NCBI RefSeq assembly: GCF_001047375.1
Contig: NZ_LFVU01000027.1
Span: forward strand, 248,001-312,000
From: Clostridium cylindrosporum DSM 605
GTDB taxonomy: Bacteria; Bacillota; Clostridia; Clostridiales; Caloramatoraceae
DNA: 64,000 nucleotides
Direction of reading: 5' to 3'
Position 1 is the stretch's first letter. Each line of letters begins with the position of its first letter. This document shows positions 8,520 to 16,965 of this stretch, in pieces. Under the pieces are notes generated by a model that did no database searches, was not told the origin of the DNA, and saw only the letters and a list, made by a program, of their open reading frames with translations. Made by a program: the position numbers and the translations under genes.

Positions 8520-9101
8520 ATGGAAAACAATCAAGTACAAGAAACTCAAACAACTGTAGATACTGGGGTAGATACTACAACAGATACTATAACAACATTT
8601 ACAAAGGAAGAAGTGGACAAAATGCTTCAATCAGAAGGTGATAAAATAAGAACTAAGTACAATAAGGATGTACTAAAACTAAAGGAAGAAATAAAACTAA
8701 AAGAGCAATATATAGAATCTTTAAAACCAGTTGAAGAACCAGTAGTAGAAAAATCAGAAGCAGAAATTAAGGCAGAACAAAAACTGGCAGAACTTGAAGC
8801 AAAGGAACTTGAAATTCAAGCAAAGGAGCAACATTTAAATTTAGTTAATCTACTAAATAGTAAGGGTTTACCTAGTCAACTGGCAGATATTATCAAAGTA
8901 GGGGACAATGTAGAAACTTCTATCAATACATTAGCAGAATTACTAAATGCAAATAAATTAAATGACTCTTTTAAGCCTGATGGAAGGACTTCTTCAGTAG
9001 ATGTTCTAACTAAGGAACAATTCTCAAAAATGAGTCCAATTGATAGAATGAACTTATTTAAGGATAATGAAGAACTTTATAAGAAATTATCACAAAGGTA
9101 A
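8520..9101 (+). CDS. phage capsid scaffolding protein
   Basis: This 193-residue protein has the profile of a DUF4355-type scaffold. It has an acidic, Thr-rich N-terminus, a long coiled coil (about residues 30-115, rich in Glu/Lys/Leu), and a C-terminal part ending in SPIDRMNLFKDNEELYKKL. Such proteins line the procapsid and are lost on maturation. Position directly before the major capsid gene supports the call. AAGGAGG precedes ATG 8520. Confidence 0.8.
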   Translation: MENNQVQETQTTVDTGVDTTTDTITTFTKEEVDKMLQSEGDKIRTKYNKDVLKLKEEIKLKEQYIESLKPVEEPVVEKSEAEIKAEQKLAELEAKELEIQAKEQHLNLVNLLNSKGLPSQLADIIKVGDNVETSINTLAELLNANKLNDSFKPDGRTSSVDVLTKEQFSKMSPIDRMNLFKDNEELYKKLSQR

Positions 9102-9104
9102 TCA

Positions 9105-9135
9105 AGCATTTCACAAAATTGTGGAGTGCTTTTTT
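9105..9135 (+). terminator. terminator between scaffold and capsid genes
   Basis: An 11-bp stem with G-U wobbles (AGCATTTCACA with TGTGGAGTGCT) is followed by TTTTTT. The capsid start codon is 44 nt downstream. It may be a partial terminator setting the scaffold-to-capsid ratio. Confidence 0.7.
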
Positions 9136-9178
9136 ATATATAAAAATAAATAATAAATATTAAAGGAGAGATTTACAT

Positions 9179-10027
9179 ATGGCACAAGCAGGAAAACTTA
9201 TAATACCAGAGGTATATGCGGATTTAGTAAGAGAAAAAATGATAGGTAGAACAAAGGTGGCACAACTTGCAACACAGTTAGGTTACTTATCTAACACTAA
9301 TATAGGTGAAGTGGTGACATTCCCTCGCTACAAACTAATTTCTGACGTTGAAGATTTTGTAAAGGGTACACCTATTACAAGTGAAGAACTTGAACAAACA
9401 TCAAGTCAAGCAAAAATTAAAATGGTTGCTAAGGGAGTTCATGTGTATGATATTGATGATATGACTGCACTTGGAAATGCAGTAGAGGAGGCAATTACTC
9501 AGCAATCACTTAAATTTGCAAGAAAACTTGATGCTGATCTTGTTGACTGCTGTCTCCAAAGCCCCCTAAAAGTTGATACAGCATTAGGAAATTCTATTAC
9601 AGCAGATGAACTAAACAAGGGTCTACTATTATTCGGAGATGAAGCAGATATAGAGGATATAAACATAGTAATTAATTCACTATTAATTCCTTCATTCCTA
9701 AAAATGCCTGAATTTATTGATGGCTCTAAGACATTTAATACAGATGGAAACGGTGTTCAAAAGAAGGGCTGCATAGGATGCTTTAGAGGGATAGGAGTGT
9801 ACGTGGCAGACCACAAGACCTACGATTCAGTAAATAGTACAGCAATTACCCTAATAGTTAAAAATGGGGCATTAGCATATATACCAAAAAGGGACATTAA
9901 TATAGAACTAGAAAGGCAAGCAAGTTACAAGAGAACTAACATCGTAGGTGATTTTGTTTACAGTACGGCGTTAATTAATGATGGTGGAGTAATTGTACTA
10001 AAGAAGGGTACTGTAGTAACACCATAA
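9179..10027 (+). CDS. phage major capsid protein, N4-gp56-like
   Basis: This 282-residue protein has the start typical of the N4-gp56/P22-like HK97-fold coat family: IIPEVYADLVREKMIGRT, then GEVVTFPRYK and a P-I-T-S-E-E-L segment. It builds the icosahedral head shell. It follows the scaffold gene, as in tailed phages. AAAGGAGAG (9162-9170) precedes ATG 9179. The length fits the smaller members of the family. The gene looks intact, so the element should be able to make its own heads. Confidence 0.85.
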   Translation: MAQAGKLIIPEVYADLVREKMIGRTKVAQLATQLGYLSNTNIGEVVTFPRYKLISDVEDFVKGTPITSEELEQTSSQAKIKMVAKGVHVYDIDDMTALGNAVEEAITQQSLKFARKLDADLVDCCLQSPLKVDTALGNSITADELNKGLLLFGDEADIEDINIVINSLLIPSFLKMPEFIDGSKTFNTDGNGVQKKGCIGCFRGIGVYVADHKTYDSVNSTAITLIVKNGALAYIPKRDINIELERQASYKRTNIVGDFVYSTALINDGGVIVLKKGTVVTP

Positions 10028-10040
10028 CTATAACAATTAA

Positions 10041-10069
10041 GGGTGGGAATGTATATCCCATCCTTTTTT
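10041..10069 (+). terminator. terminator after capsid gene
   Basis: GGGTGGGA pairs with TCCCATCC around a 7-nt loop and is followed by TTTTTT. The next start codon is 38 nt downstream. Confidence 0.75.
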
Positions 10070-10106
10070 AAAAGTTACAAAGTTAAGTATATAGGAGGAA
10101 TAAATA

Positions 10107-10385
10107 ATGTTAAGTCCAGAAAAATTAAAAATGCTTAGATTGGTACATGGGGTAACGCTACAAAACGTAGGAGATGAAATGGGAGTAAGTAAAAATTACA
10201 TCTCAATGATAGAAAATAGAAAGGTATCTTTATCAGAAGAACAATATCATAAACTTGTAGATGCAATATACGCAGCACATAGAAAGAAGAATTCAAAGCA
10301 AGAAGATGTAGAAGAAAATATTGAAGCAGTTAAAGAAGAAATGACTAAGAAAAAAACAACTACAAAGAAAACCACTAAGAAGTAG
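10107..10385 (+). CDS. XRE-family HTH protein with Lys/Thr tail
   Basis: This is a 92-residue protein. Residues 4-55 form a Cro/CI-type helix-turn-helix (LRLVHGVTLQNVGDEMGVSKNY, followed by ISMIENRK). The tail is acidic and then ends in a low-complexity run of Lys and Thr. XRE proteins usually act as repressors or activators. Placement between capsid and other genes, rather than beside the integrase, is unusual. The basic tail could bind DNA non-specifically. AGGAGGA precedes ATG 10107. Confidence 0.75.
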   Translation: MLSPEKLKMLRLVHGVTLQNVGDEMGVSKNYISMIENRKVSLSEEQYHKLVDAIYAAHRKKNSKQEDVEENIEAVKEEMTKKKTTTKKTTKK

Positions 10386-10447
10386 TTAATCATAATCAAC
10401 ATTATCATAATTGATAAATTTATATTAAATAAAGGAGAAATGCAAAA

Positions 10448-10591
10448 ATGAGTAAGGAAATCAAGGAAGTAATTGAAAGAACAGAACAAACAATAAAGGA
10501 AACTAAGGAATCAATAAATAGGTTTGATAATACAGCAGAAAGAGTTGAAAACAAACTATCTAGCATACTTGATAAACTAGACAGAATTTAA
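10448..10591 (+). CDS. 47-residue coiled-coil peptide
   Basis: A short gene with AAAGGAG ahead of ATG 10448 encodes a highly helical, charged peptide (SKEIKEVIER ... ILDKLDRI) with heptad-like spacing. It is probably co-transcribed with the XRE gene 62 bp upstream. It resembles small accessory coiled-coil peptides of phages. The function is unknown. Confidence 0.55.
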   Translation: MSKEIKEVIERTEQTIKETKESINRFDNTAERVENKLSSILDKLDRI

Positions 10592-10910
10592 CTCCGCAAT
10601 ACCCCTACAAGGTCGCTAGAGGGCATTTAAGACACTTTTATGAATGAAAGGTTAAACCCTATAGAATGAAAAACTACTCTTAAATTGCCCTATAAGGTCT
10701 ACAATTTAATACATGAAACTTAAAACAGGTGTAAATATACTACCTGTTTTTTTATATTCAAATTTATTAATAAATTAATTACAAATAGCAACTAAATTAA
10801 TAATAAGAAAGGCAGATGATAAGTAACAAAGATATGTTTAAAAATTATTAGTTGCTTTATAAATGTTTAAAAAAAGTTACACTTAATTGTTAAAAGAAGT
10901 AAAGGATTTA
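10592..10910 (+). other. non-coding leader of DHH-like gene, with terminator and inverted repeat
   Basis: About 320 bp without a gene. It contains a terminator at 10723-10753 (AACAGGT/ACCTGTT then a T-run). An A/T-rich stretch follows, flanked by a 9-bp inverted repeat AGCAACTAA (about 10787) and TTAGTTGCT (about 10848). The repeat could be a long-loop hairpin or an operator. Confidence 0.5.
10723..10753 (+). terminator. terminator upstream of DHH-like gene
   Basis: A 7-bp stem (AACAGGT with ACCTGTT), with an 11-nt loop, is followed by seven T residues. It lies about 150 bp before the next gene. Confidence 0.7.
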
Positions 10911-11747
10911 ATGCCATCATGGGCATCAGCAGAACAAATGGGAGGGTGTAATCTAATTTTAAGCGATGATTTAGATAGTTTATTCAGTTGCATAGTGTTA
11001 GACCAATTATTTGGTTGTAAAATTGAGGGATTTTATGATTTCAAAGCGATAAACTTCAAAGAAGAATTTTTAAAAAATGGTAGCGAAAATACTAACCTTA
11101 TAGGTGTTGATATTGATTTTGCTAATAATATGAAATGCTTTGGAAATCACGTAACACAAATATCTACAAATGACATAAGAAGTAATACAGCAAACTTAAA
11201 TGTAATCAATAATGTAAGTGCTAGAAACTATACAGATAAGTTCAGTGGTAATACACTAATGCAAATATTATCTTTATATAATGTTGATGTTGAGAAGTGG
11301 ACAGATGAACAAAAACTTGTTTTAAGTTGTATTGATAGTTTCTTTCTACCTTTCACAACTAAATATGCAAGGTTTAAAAGCACTCAGGAGAATTATTTAA
11401 AACAACTAGAGCAAGAACATCTAGGAGAATTTATAGTCTATTATATGGACAAGTATGGAGAAGATATATTTAAAAGAATAATAGATAAATACAAATTAAA
11501 AGGTAAAATTAATTTAGATTTTGGTACGCTGAATACTAATATAGACCTTGAAGGTTTAAGTAAGTTATTTAATGTGCCTTTTTTATTGCCTAAAAATGAA
11601 TTTAAACCATATAAACAATACAATACAAGATACATGGACATAAACAATATAAAGAGTAGCAAGGATATTGTAGATAAAACAAATGCTAAGAAGATTATAA
11701 GTTTAGCAGTGACTTTTAGAAACAGTATATCTTATACATACAAATAA
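10911..11747 (+). CDS. putative DHH-type phosphoesterase-like protein
   Basis: The N-terminus (GGCNLILSDDLDSLFSC) looks like the first aspartate motif of DHH-superfamily phosphoesterases, and NLIGVDID (about residues 64-71) may be a second acidic motif. Classical DHH and DHHA1 motifs are not obvious, so activity is uncertain. DHH proteins in phages can cleave short RNA or cyclic nucleotides. ATG 10911 has AAAGGA 4 nt upstream; a TTG at 10887 is possible but lacks a ribosome site. It is a singleton between two non-coding stretches. Confidence 0.5.
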   Translation: MPSWASAEQMGGCNLILSDDLDSLFSCIVLDQLFGCKIEGFYDFKAINFKEEFLKNGSENTNLIGVDIDFANNMKCFGNHVTQISTNDIRSNTANLNVINNVSARNYTDKFSGNTLMQILSLYNVDVEKWTDEQKLVLSCIDSFFLPFTTKYARFKSTQENYLKQLEQEHLGEFIVYYMDKYGEDIFKRIIDKYKLKGKINLDFGTLNTNIDLEGLSKLFNVPFLLPKNEFKPYKQYNTRYMDINNIKSSKDIVDKTNAKKIISLAVTFRNSISYTYK

Positions 11748-11790
11748 GAACTAAATAAAAATAAGTAAGTTTGAGATAGGAGAATAAAGG

Positions 11791-12033
11791 ATGTATATTA
11801 AAATACTAAAAAGAAGAAGTGGAAGAAACTATATATACAAGGGTGAAAGTCACAGAGATGAAACAGGAAAGGTAATTAATAAACAAGAGTATATGGTGCA
11901 GATACATGAAAGAGTTATATATGGAGATTGGGATTATTTAATGCAATATATAGAATGTTGGAGAGAAAAGGACTTTCTATTTTGGTTTAAGTTAGTATGT
12001 AAATTACAATTTGATGTATTAAAGTTAGATTAA
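11791..12033 (+). CDS. unrecognised 80-residue protein
   Basis: This small basic protein (MYIKILKRRSGRNYIYKGE, then aromatic-rich YLMQYIECW and FLFWFKLV) has a clear ribosome site (GATAGGAG). It follows the DHH-like gene by 43 bp and is probably in its transcript. The aromatic C-terminal half might touch membrane or protein. No family is recognised. Confidence 0.5.
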   Translation: MYIKILKRRSGRNYIYKGESHRDETGKVINKQEYMVQIHERVIYGDWDYLMQYIECWREKDFLFWFKLVCKLQFDVLKLD

Positions 12034-12110
12034 TGTTGTAGGGTACATTAGTTTGTACCTTACTTTAATATTGTAGGGTACAAATAATTTAATAAGTAAG
12101 TTTGGAGATA

Positions 12111-12136
12111 GGTGTTACAAGTTGTAACGCCTTTTT
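12111..12136 (+). terminator. terminator before initiator-like gene
   Basis: GGTGTTAC pairs with GTAACGCC around AAGTT, then TTTTT. The next start codon lies 50 nt downstream. Just upstream, the motif TTGTAGGGTACA occurs twice in variant form (about 12034 and 12071). Confidence 0.75.
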
Positions 12137-12185
12137 GTTATGTCTAAAAACAAAAATATTTAAAAGTAAAAGGAGAAATTAAAAT

Positions 12186-13103
12186 ATGATAATGATAAAT
12201 GCAGAAAGCATAGAGAATAGAAAGACAGATACATATATGTTAGTTAATGAAAGAACTAACCAAAAAATAAGGACTGGTATAATTCCTGATACACTTGAAA
12301 AGAAAAAGAAAAGAGATAAATTTGCTAAGAAGAAAGTAGTAAATGAGAAATTCAAGGACTTTAACAATGAGTATCTAGGGAATTTTGTATTTTTCATATA
12401 CAAGAATATGGATTTGCTAAGTGAAATACTAACAGATGTAGAACTTGTAAGGTACATATATTTAGGTACATATGTTAAATATGATGGAATCCTAAAACTG
12501 GACAACAATAAAACTATAATTGATAAAAAGCAAATGAGAAAGTTATTACAAATTGCAGATAATAAGGTTTTTAACAAGTATTATAAAAAGTTAGTTGAAA
12601 GAGATTTAATAACCGAAACAAATGAAGGGATTATGATTAATTTTGCATACTTTTATAGAGGTAGTGAAAGTGAATATAAGAAATTTACAGGTGCAGTTGA
12701 GGGCTTTGACGATGATTTTACAAGATTATATATAAATACAACTAGGGAACTTTATGAAAGCACAGATAATAGAAAGAAAAAGAATCTGAATATAATTTAT
12801 AAATTATTACCTTATGTGAATAGTAAGTTTAACATTCTATGCAAAAATCCAAATGAATTAGATAAAGATGAAATAGATCCAATAACAGTAGGAGATGTTA
12901 TGGATTTACTAGGATATGATAAAACTAATGTAACAAGATTTAAAAAAGATTTCTATTCAATTAAAACCTCAGCAGGATATATATTTAAGTCAGTTGAAGG
13001 ACACGAAGGTTATTTAGGGAGTATGGTTATAGTAAATCCTAGACTATATTACAAAGGTGATAACATAGAAGAAGTAAATGTATTACTAGCACTTTTTAAA
13101 TAG
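12186..13103 (+). CDS. winged-helix protein, probable replication initiator
   Basis: This 305-residue protein resembles RepL-like and other Firmicute plasmid/phage initiators. It has winged-helix segments around residues 75-150 (YVKYDGILKLDN, KQMRKLLQIADNKVFNKYYKKLVERDLI). INFAYFYRGSE follows, and near the C-terminus MVIVNPRLYYKGD echoes the conserved NP-x-x-x-x-G signature of such initiators. It would bind the element origin. Iteron-like repeats start 2 bp after its stop codon, which supports the idea. AAAGGAG precedes ATG 12186. Assignment as initiator is inference; a transcription regulator is the alternative. Confidence 0.55.
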   Translation: MIMINAESIENRKTDTYMLVNERTNQKIRTGIIPDTLEKKKKRDKFAKKKVVNEKFKDFNNEYLGNFVFFIYKNMDLLSEILTDVELVRYIYLGTYVKYDGILKLDNNKTIIDKKQMRKLLQIADNKVFNKYYKKLVERDLITETNEGIMINFAYFYRGSESEYKKFTGAVEGFDDDFTRLYINTTRELYESTDNRKKKNLNIIYKLLPYVNSKFNILCKNPNELDKDEIDPITVGDVMDLLGYDKTNVTRFKKDFYSIKTSAGYIFKSVEGHEGYLGSMVIVNPRLYYKGDNIEEVNVLLALFK

Positions 13104-13104
13104 T

Positions 13105-13198
13105 TAGTCAGGAATACCCCTCTTTTTTCTTAAATCTAGTCAGGAATACCCCTATTGAAAAACTCTGTAATCCATTGGTATCAGTGGGTTAGTCAGGG
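13105..13198 (+). repeat. iteron-like direct repeats, candidate origin
   Basis: TAGTCAGGAATACCCCT occurs exactly at 13105-13121 and 13137-13153 (32-bp step), and its first 8 bases recur as TAGTCAGGG at 13190-13198. They directly follow the initiator-like gene, as plasmid iterons often do. A role in RNA or regulation cannot be excluded. Confidence 0.45.
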
Positions 13199-13272
13199 TT
13201 TTGCATAACTTGCCCCCTATCGATTATTACAACACACAGTTTCAATCCACCACTAACCCCTCATTAGGAAAT

Positions 13273-14277
13273 CAATTAAAGCGTCGCAGACTAACAATAA
13301 ATTATTCAATAAATAGTAAAAACGACGTAGTCAATTGGTAAATATAATAAAAGAAAAATCAAAATAAATTAATTACCTAGCGAAAAGTTTTAATTTAAAC
13401 AAGAAAGGACTTGGACTGGAAGGAACAAGGACTTTTGCAGATTAAATTAAAAGTTGAGCCGACACAATGAAACCTTGTGTTTCATGTGGCTAGTAACCGT
13501 CGGTAGACATATATAATAATGGATATTTAAATGCTTAATAGTTATAAGATGTATTGTTCTTTCCAACCCCTTTATTCCCTTTGGTCATAAAGTGATTTTG
13601 GAGGCAAGAACCAACCTCATATATATTTGATAATTAAAGGGTTTTTGAGTGGTCAAAATTTAATACAACTTTTTCAAAAATAAATTATAAATTTGGTTAC
13701 GGAAAAATCCGTTATCACTTTGTGGGATAGCAAAAACACTCAACGGAAAATCTCGGTCACTCAAATTGACTGACTTTAAATCCCCATATGGGGAGAATAA
13801 GGTTAATCCCAATTTAGGATTGAGTGGAATAATAGTACATACAGGTGTCGTAAATCACGACAACAGGTTTAAGGGTTGGTGAAACACCTAGTCCTTGGAG
13901 TATATACTATAAAACATTAATACACTTTCGTAGTATATGAGTAAGTATAAGAGTAAATATAGTTTAGAAAGCCACCTAATATTATATAGTATGACAGGTA
14001 GTATATACACCGTATAGTAGGAAAAATGGGAGATAGTATATTAGTATAGGTTATAGAGTTTAGGTACTTGTAAGTATTGATAATCCTATATTCTTAAAAC
14101 TGACATATAAACGAGGGGAGGAAGTAATGGGGGAGCGAGTAAAAGGGCGAAAAACGGTTCACGACCAACAACTGGAAAAAATATTTTATTCATGTTTAAG
14201 ATAGGTAAATATGATGTAATTATTACAAGTAAAAACATTAATTGTTAAAGGGATTTCTAATATGGAAGTCCCTTTTT
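13273..14277 (+). ncRNA. candidate large structured non-coding RNA
   Basis: The 1.2 kb between the initiator-like gene and small terminase holds no credible gene but many local helices. A stem 13459-13463/13499-13503 encloses a hairpin 13464-13473/13479-13487. Other hairpins are at 13699-13712, 13756-13770, 13781-13794 (TCCCC/GGGGA), 13805-13821, 13846-13862 (TGTCGT/ACGACA), 13878-13888 (GGTG/CACC), 13902-13938 (8 bp) and 14045-14090 (10 bp with one bulge, enclosing a second hairpin). A pseudoknot-like block lies at 13273-13337. The stretch ends in an intrinsic terminator. Length and phage context recall the GOLLD and ROOL classes, but membership was not tested. The 5' end is not defined. Confidence 0.45.
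14247..14277 (+). terminator. terminator before small terminase gene
   Basis: AGGGATTTC pairs with GGAAGTCCCT (one wobble) and is followed by TTTTT. Only 35 nt separate it from the terminase start codon. Confidence 0.8.
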
Positions 14278-14311
14278 CATGTTCAAATTTAATTTAAAGG
14301 AGGTCATATAA

Positions 14312-14692
14312 ATGGCTAAAACATGGGAAGATTGTCTGAGCAAAAATGCCAACAAGAAAAGACCATTTGTAAGATGGTACATAGATAGTAATAGAACTAA
14401 AGAATCTTATGATAAAGAAATTAAACATTTAACAGTTGTGGAATATGAAACGGCAATAAATACATGGTTATTGGAAGATGAGGTTCAACAAGCAATTAAA
14501 GAGTATTTGAAATGTAAGAAGAATATAGACATTATCAATATATATAATGCTATGAAAGAAAAAGCACTAGAAGGTGATGTTGCTTCAGCAAAATGGATTA
14601 TGGATTTTGTTGATAAGTCAGGATTCTTTGGAAGTGAAGAAGTATCAGAAATAGATAAAATACTTAAAAACCTTAATGTAAATGAGGTGTAA
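14312..14692 (+). CDS. terminase small subunit
   Basis: This 126-residue helical protein lies directly upstream of the large subunit, two bases apart. Its middle and C-terminal parts (NAMKEKALEGDVASAKWIMDF, SEIDKILKNL) match the helical core and tail seen in Firmicute small terminases. These proteins recognise the packaging site and load DNA onto the large subunit. AAAGGAGG precedes ATG 14312. Having its own small subunit means the element can choose its own DNA for packaging. Confidence 0.75.
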   Translation: MAKTWEDCLSKNANKKRPFVRWYIDSNRTKESYDKEIKHLTVVEYETAINTWLLEDEVQQAIKEYLKCKKNIDIINIYNAMKEKALEGDVASAKWIMDFVDKSGFFGSEEVSEIDKILKNLNVNEV

Positions 14693-14694
14693 GC

Positions 14695-16254
14695 ATGAAC
14701 AGGGATGAAAGGTTTTTAAAGGTATGGAATAATCCAATCCTCTTCATACAAAACTTTATGAAGGTGAGTAATAAGGTTGGGAAAGAAATTCCCTTTATAT
14801 TGAACCCTATGCAGAGGGAATTTTTAAATAATATGAGTAACTACAACATAATACTTAAAGCAAGGCAGGGGGGCATGAGTACCTCATTGGCTGCACAATC
14901 TCTATATTATGCTATCACAGAACCTAATTCACATTGTTTAATGCTTAGTCATAGAGAAGAATCTACAAGGGCAATATTCAATAAATTAAAGCAACTATAC
15001 AATACTATTCCTGAAGTGTTAAAACCACAATTGCTTAGAAATAATAGAGCAGAACTTGCTTTTAGTAACGGAAGTGTTATTACTTGTCAAACCATGGGTA
15101 ATAAGGATGTTGGAAGAGGATCAACCTTAAAATTTATTCACATATCCGAATATGCCTTTGTAAATAGTGAGGTTGCAGAGAAGCAATTACTATCATTGGA
15201 ACAAGCCCTTAGACCTGATGGGGTACTTTGTATTGAGTCAACTGCAAATTCTTTGAACTTCTTTCATGACCTATATTTTAAATCAAAGAAAAAAGAAAAT
15301 GCTTATAAGAGTTTCTTCTTCAATTACATAGATACTGCAAGTATGTTCAAAGATGAATTCAAGAAGTGTAAAAAGTTATTTAAGAATATTAATAATCATG
15401 ATTTTAGTGAAGATGATTTAACAGATGAAGAAAAAGAACTGTTAAAAATTGAAGGCATGACACTTGATATTCTTTGTTGGAGAAGGTTGAAGATAAGTAA
15501 TGCAGGTATAGAGCAATTTAATCAGGAATATCCCCTTACCGATATAGATGCTTTCATTTCAAGTGGTAATTCGGTATTTGATGCTAAAAGGGTTACTGAT
15601 GCAGAAAAGGCACTATTAATAAATAAAACTAAACATATAAGTAAAGATAAATTAAAGGATTTACCAACTGATTTAAAGAGATGTTATGGTAAGTCCTTAT
15701 TTATTTATAAAGATGTGGTTAAAGGTGAGAGATTCGCATTTGGGATTGATTGCTCAGAAGGTGTCAACGGAGATTACTCTGTAATTATTGTACTAGATAG
15801 CCAAGGGGAATTGGTAGCAGAATACTATGACAACAATGTCAAACCCTATCTATTTGCAGATATAGTAAATAGTCTTGGACGATACTACAATAATGCTTTA
15901 TTAACTATAGAAAAGCAGAGTGCAGGACATAGTGTGATTATGAGGTTACGTATGGAGCATAAATACTATAATATGACGAAATATCGCTCGTATGACAAGT
16001 TAAATAGACCGAAGTTTGAATACGGTTTTGATACTAATTCGAAAACAAAGAGTTTGATTATAAATGATATGGTTGAGTTATTTGAGAAAGGTCAATTGAA
16101 AATTAATAGTAGAAGGTTACTCCAAGAAATGAAGCAATTTGAAATCAGAGATAATGGAAGAATGTGTGCCAGTGGTCGTGGACACGATGATATGGTAATG
16201 GCGACTTCATTAAGTATCGTTTCAATGCTTCATAAATCACATTATAAGATGTAA
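14695..16254 (+). CDS. terminase large subunit
   Basis: This 519-residue packaging motor has an ATPase half with Walker A-like KARQGGMST (about 54-62) and a Walker B/catalytic box LKFIHISEYAF (about 145-155). The nuclease half has GIDCSEG (about 349-355), TIEKQSAGH and GRGHDDMVMA near the C-terminus, supplying the acidic metal ligands. It docks on the portal and cuts concatemeric DNA. It forms a transcription pair with the small subunit. Key residues are present, so it appears functional. Confidence 0.92.
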   Translation: MNRDERFLKVWNNPILFIQNFMKVSNKVGKEIPFILNPMQREFLNNMSNYNIILKARQGGMSTSLAAQSLYYAITEPNSHCLMLSHREESTRAIFNKLKQLYNTIPEVLKPQLLRNNRAELAFSNGSVITCQTMGNKDVGRGSTLKFIHISEYAFVNSEVAEKQLLSLEQALRPDGVLCIESTANSLNFFHDLYFKSKKKENAYKSFFFNYIDTASMFKDEFKKCKKLFKNINNHDFSEDDLTDEEKELLKIEGMTLDILCWRRLKISNAGIEQFNQEYPLTDIDAFISSGNSVFDAKRVTDAEKALLINKTKHISKDKLKDLPTDLKRCYGKSLFIYKDVVKGERFAFGIDCSEGVNGDYSVIIVLDSQGELVAEYYDNNVKPYLFADIVNSLGRYYNNALLTIEKQSAGHSVIMRLRMEHKYYNMTKYRSYDKLNRPKFEYGFDTNSKTKSLIINDMVELFEKGQLKINSRRLLQEMKQFEIRDNGRMCASGRGHDDMVMATSLSIVSMLHKSHYKM

Positions 16255-16361
16255 TTAGTTATCTAGGAATATTAAGTTTATTAAGGGATAATAAGGTTGT
16301 AGACTTGTTGAAAAATTTTATAGATAATTATTCTATAATTATTTATAAAGAGAGGTACAAT

Positions 16362-16847
16362 ATGAAAAACAGATTAAGATATATTAAAATTCCAGATAAA
16401 CGCTGTGGTTTTAGAAATAGAGATGAACTATCTATAGTTAGGGAAATGAAAAAGATGCAAAGTTCAATTAATGCTAAGAAGGATTTAATTGAATCAATAG
16501 AGATTATATATGAAGAACTTTATAAACATAAAATTGAACTTGAAGTTTTTATAAGGTGTAAGAATAAAGAAAAGTCCATAGACAAAGGCATTGGATATCC
16601 TGATATATATTTAAAAGATAAAGAAGTGGAAAAAGGTATTTTCGAAACTTATGTTTTTATAGATTTAAGACAAGAATTAGTAGATTTCGATTCAATAAAT
16701 AAAGTAGAGTCAACTTATAGTCTTACACCCATACCTTTTAAAGATTTGATAGATGTAGACTTGATGAATTATGGTGCAAAGTTTATTTTTAAGGAAGAAA
16801 AGGTTAGACTTAAAATCATTAAAAAAAGATTTATAGATTTAATGTAA
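16362..16847 (+). CDS. unrecognised 161-residue protein
   Basis: The protein is charged and probably soluble, with predicted helix (KKDLIESIEIIYEELYKHKIELEV) and strand-rich C-terminal half. ATG 16362 is chosen because AGAGAGG lies about 6 nt upstream; the frame extends back to a TTG at 16305 without a ribosome site. It lies about 110 bp after large terminase. It may be a head or regulatory protein, but I see no family signature. Confidence 0.5.
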   Translation: MKNRLRYIKIPDKRCGFRNRDELSIVREMKKMQSSINAKKDLIESIEIIYEELYKHKIELEVFIRCKNKEKSIDKGIGYPDIYLKDKEVEKGIFETYVFIDLRQELVDFDSINKVESTYSLTPIPFKDLIDVDLMNYGAKFIFKEEKVRLKIIKKRFIDLM

Positions 16848-16910
16848 GTCAATTCTAAATACACTGGCTTATTGATTTTAGAAAGAAGAGTATATATGTT
16901 TAAAACTTAG

Positions 16911-16939
16911 AGGATTACTTAGTGTATATCCTTATTTTT
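16911..16939 (+). terminator. terminator before holin-like gene
   Basis: AGGAT-TAC pairs with GTA-T-ATCCT (one bulge) and is followed by TATTTTTA. It ends 27 nt before the holin-like start codon. Confidence 0.6.
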
Positions 16940-16965
16940 ATGTTTAAATTTAAGGAGGAAAGGTA

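Noticed and set aside
13273-13337. Group I intron core
   Set aside because: R- and S-like wording is present, but no P or Q elements, splice context or interrupted gene was found. Kept only as a pseudoknot observation.
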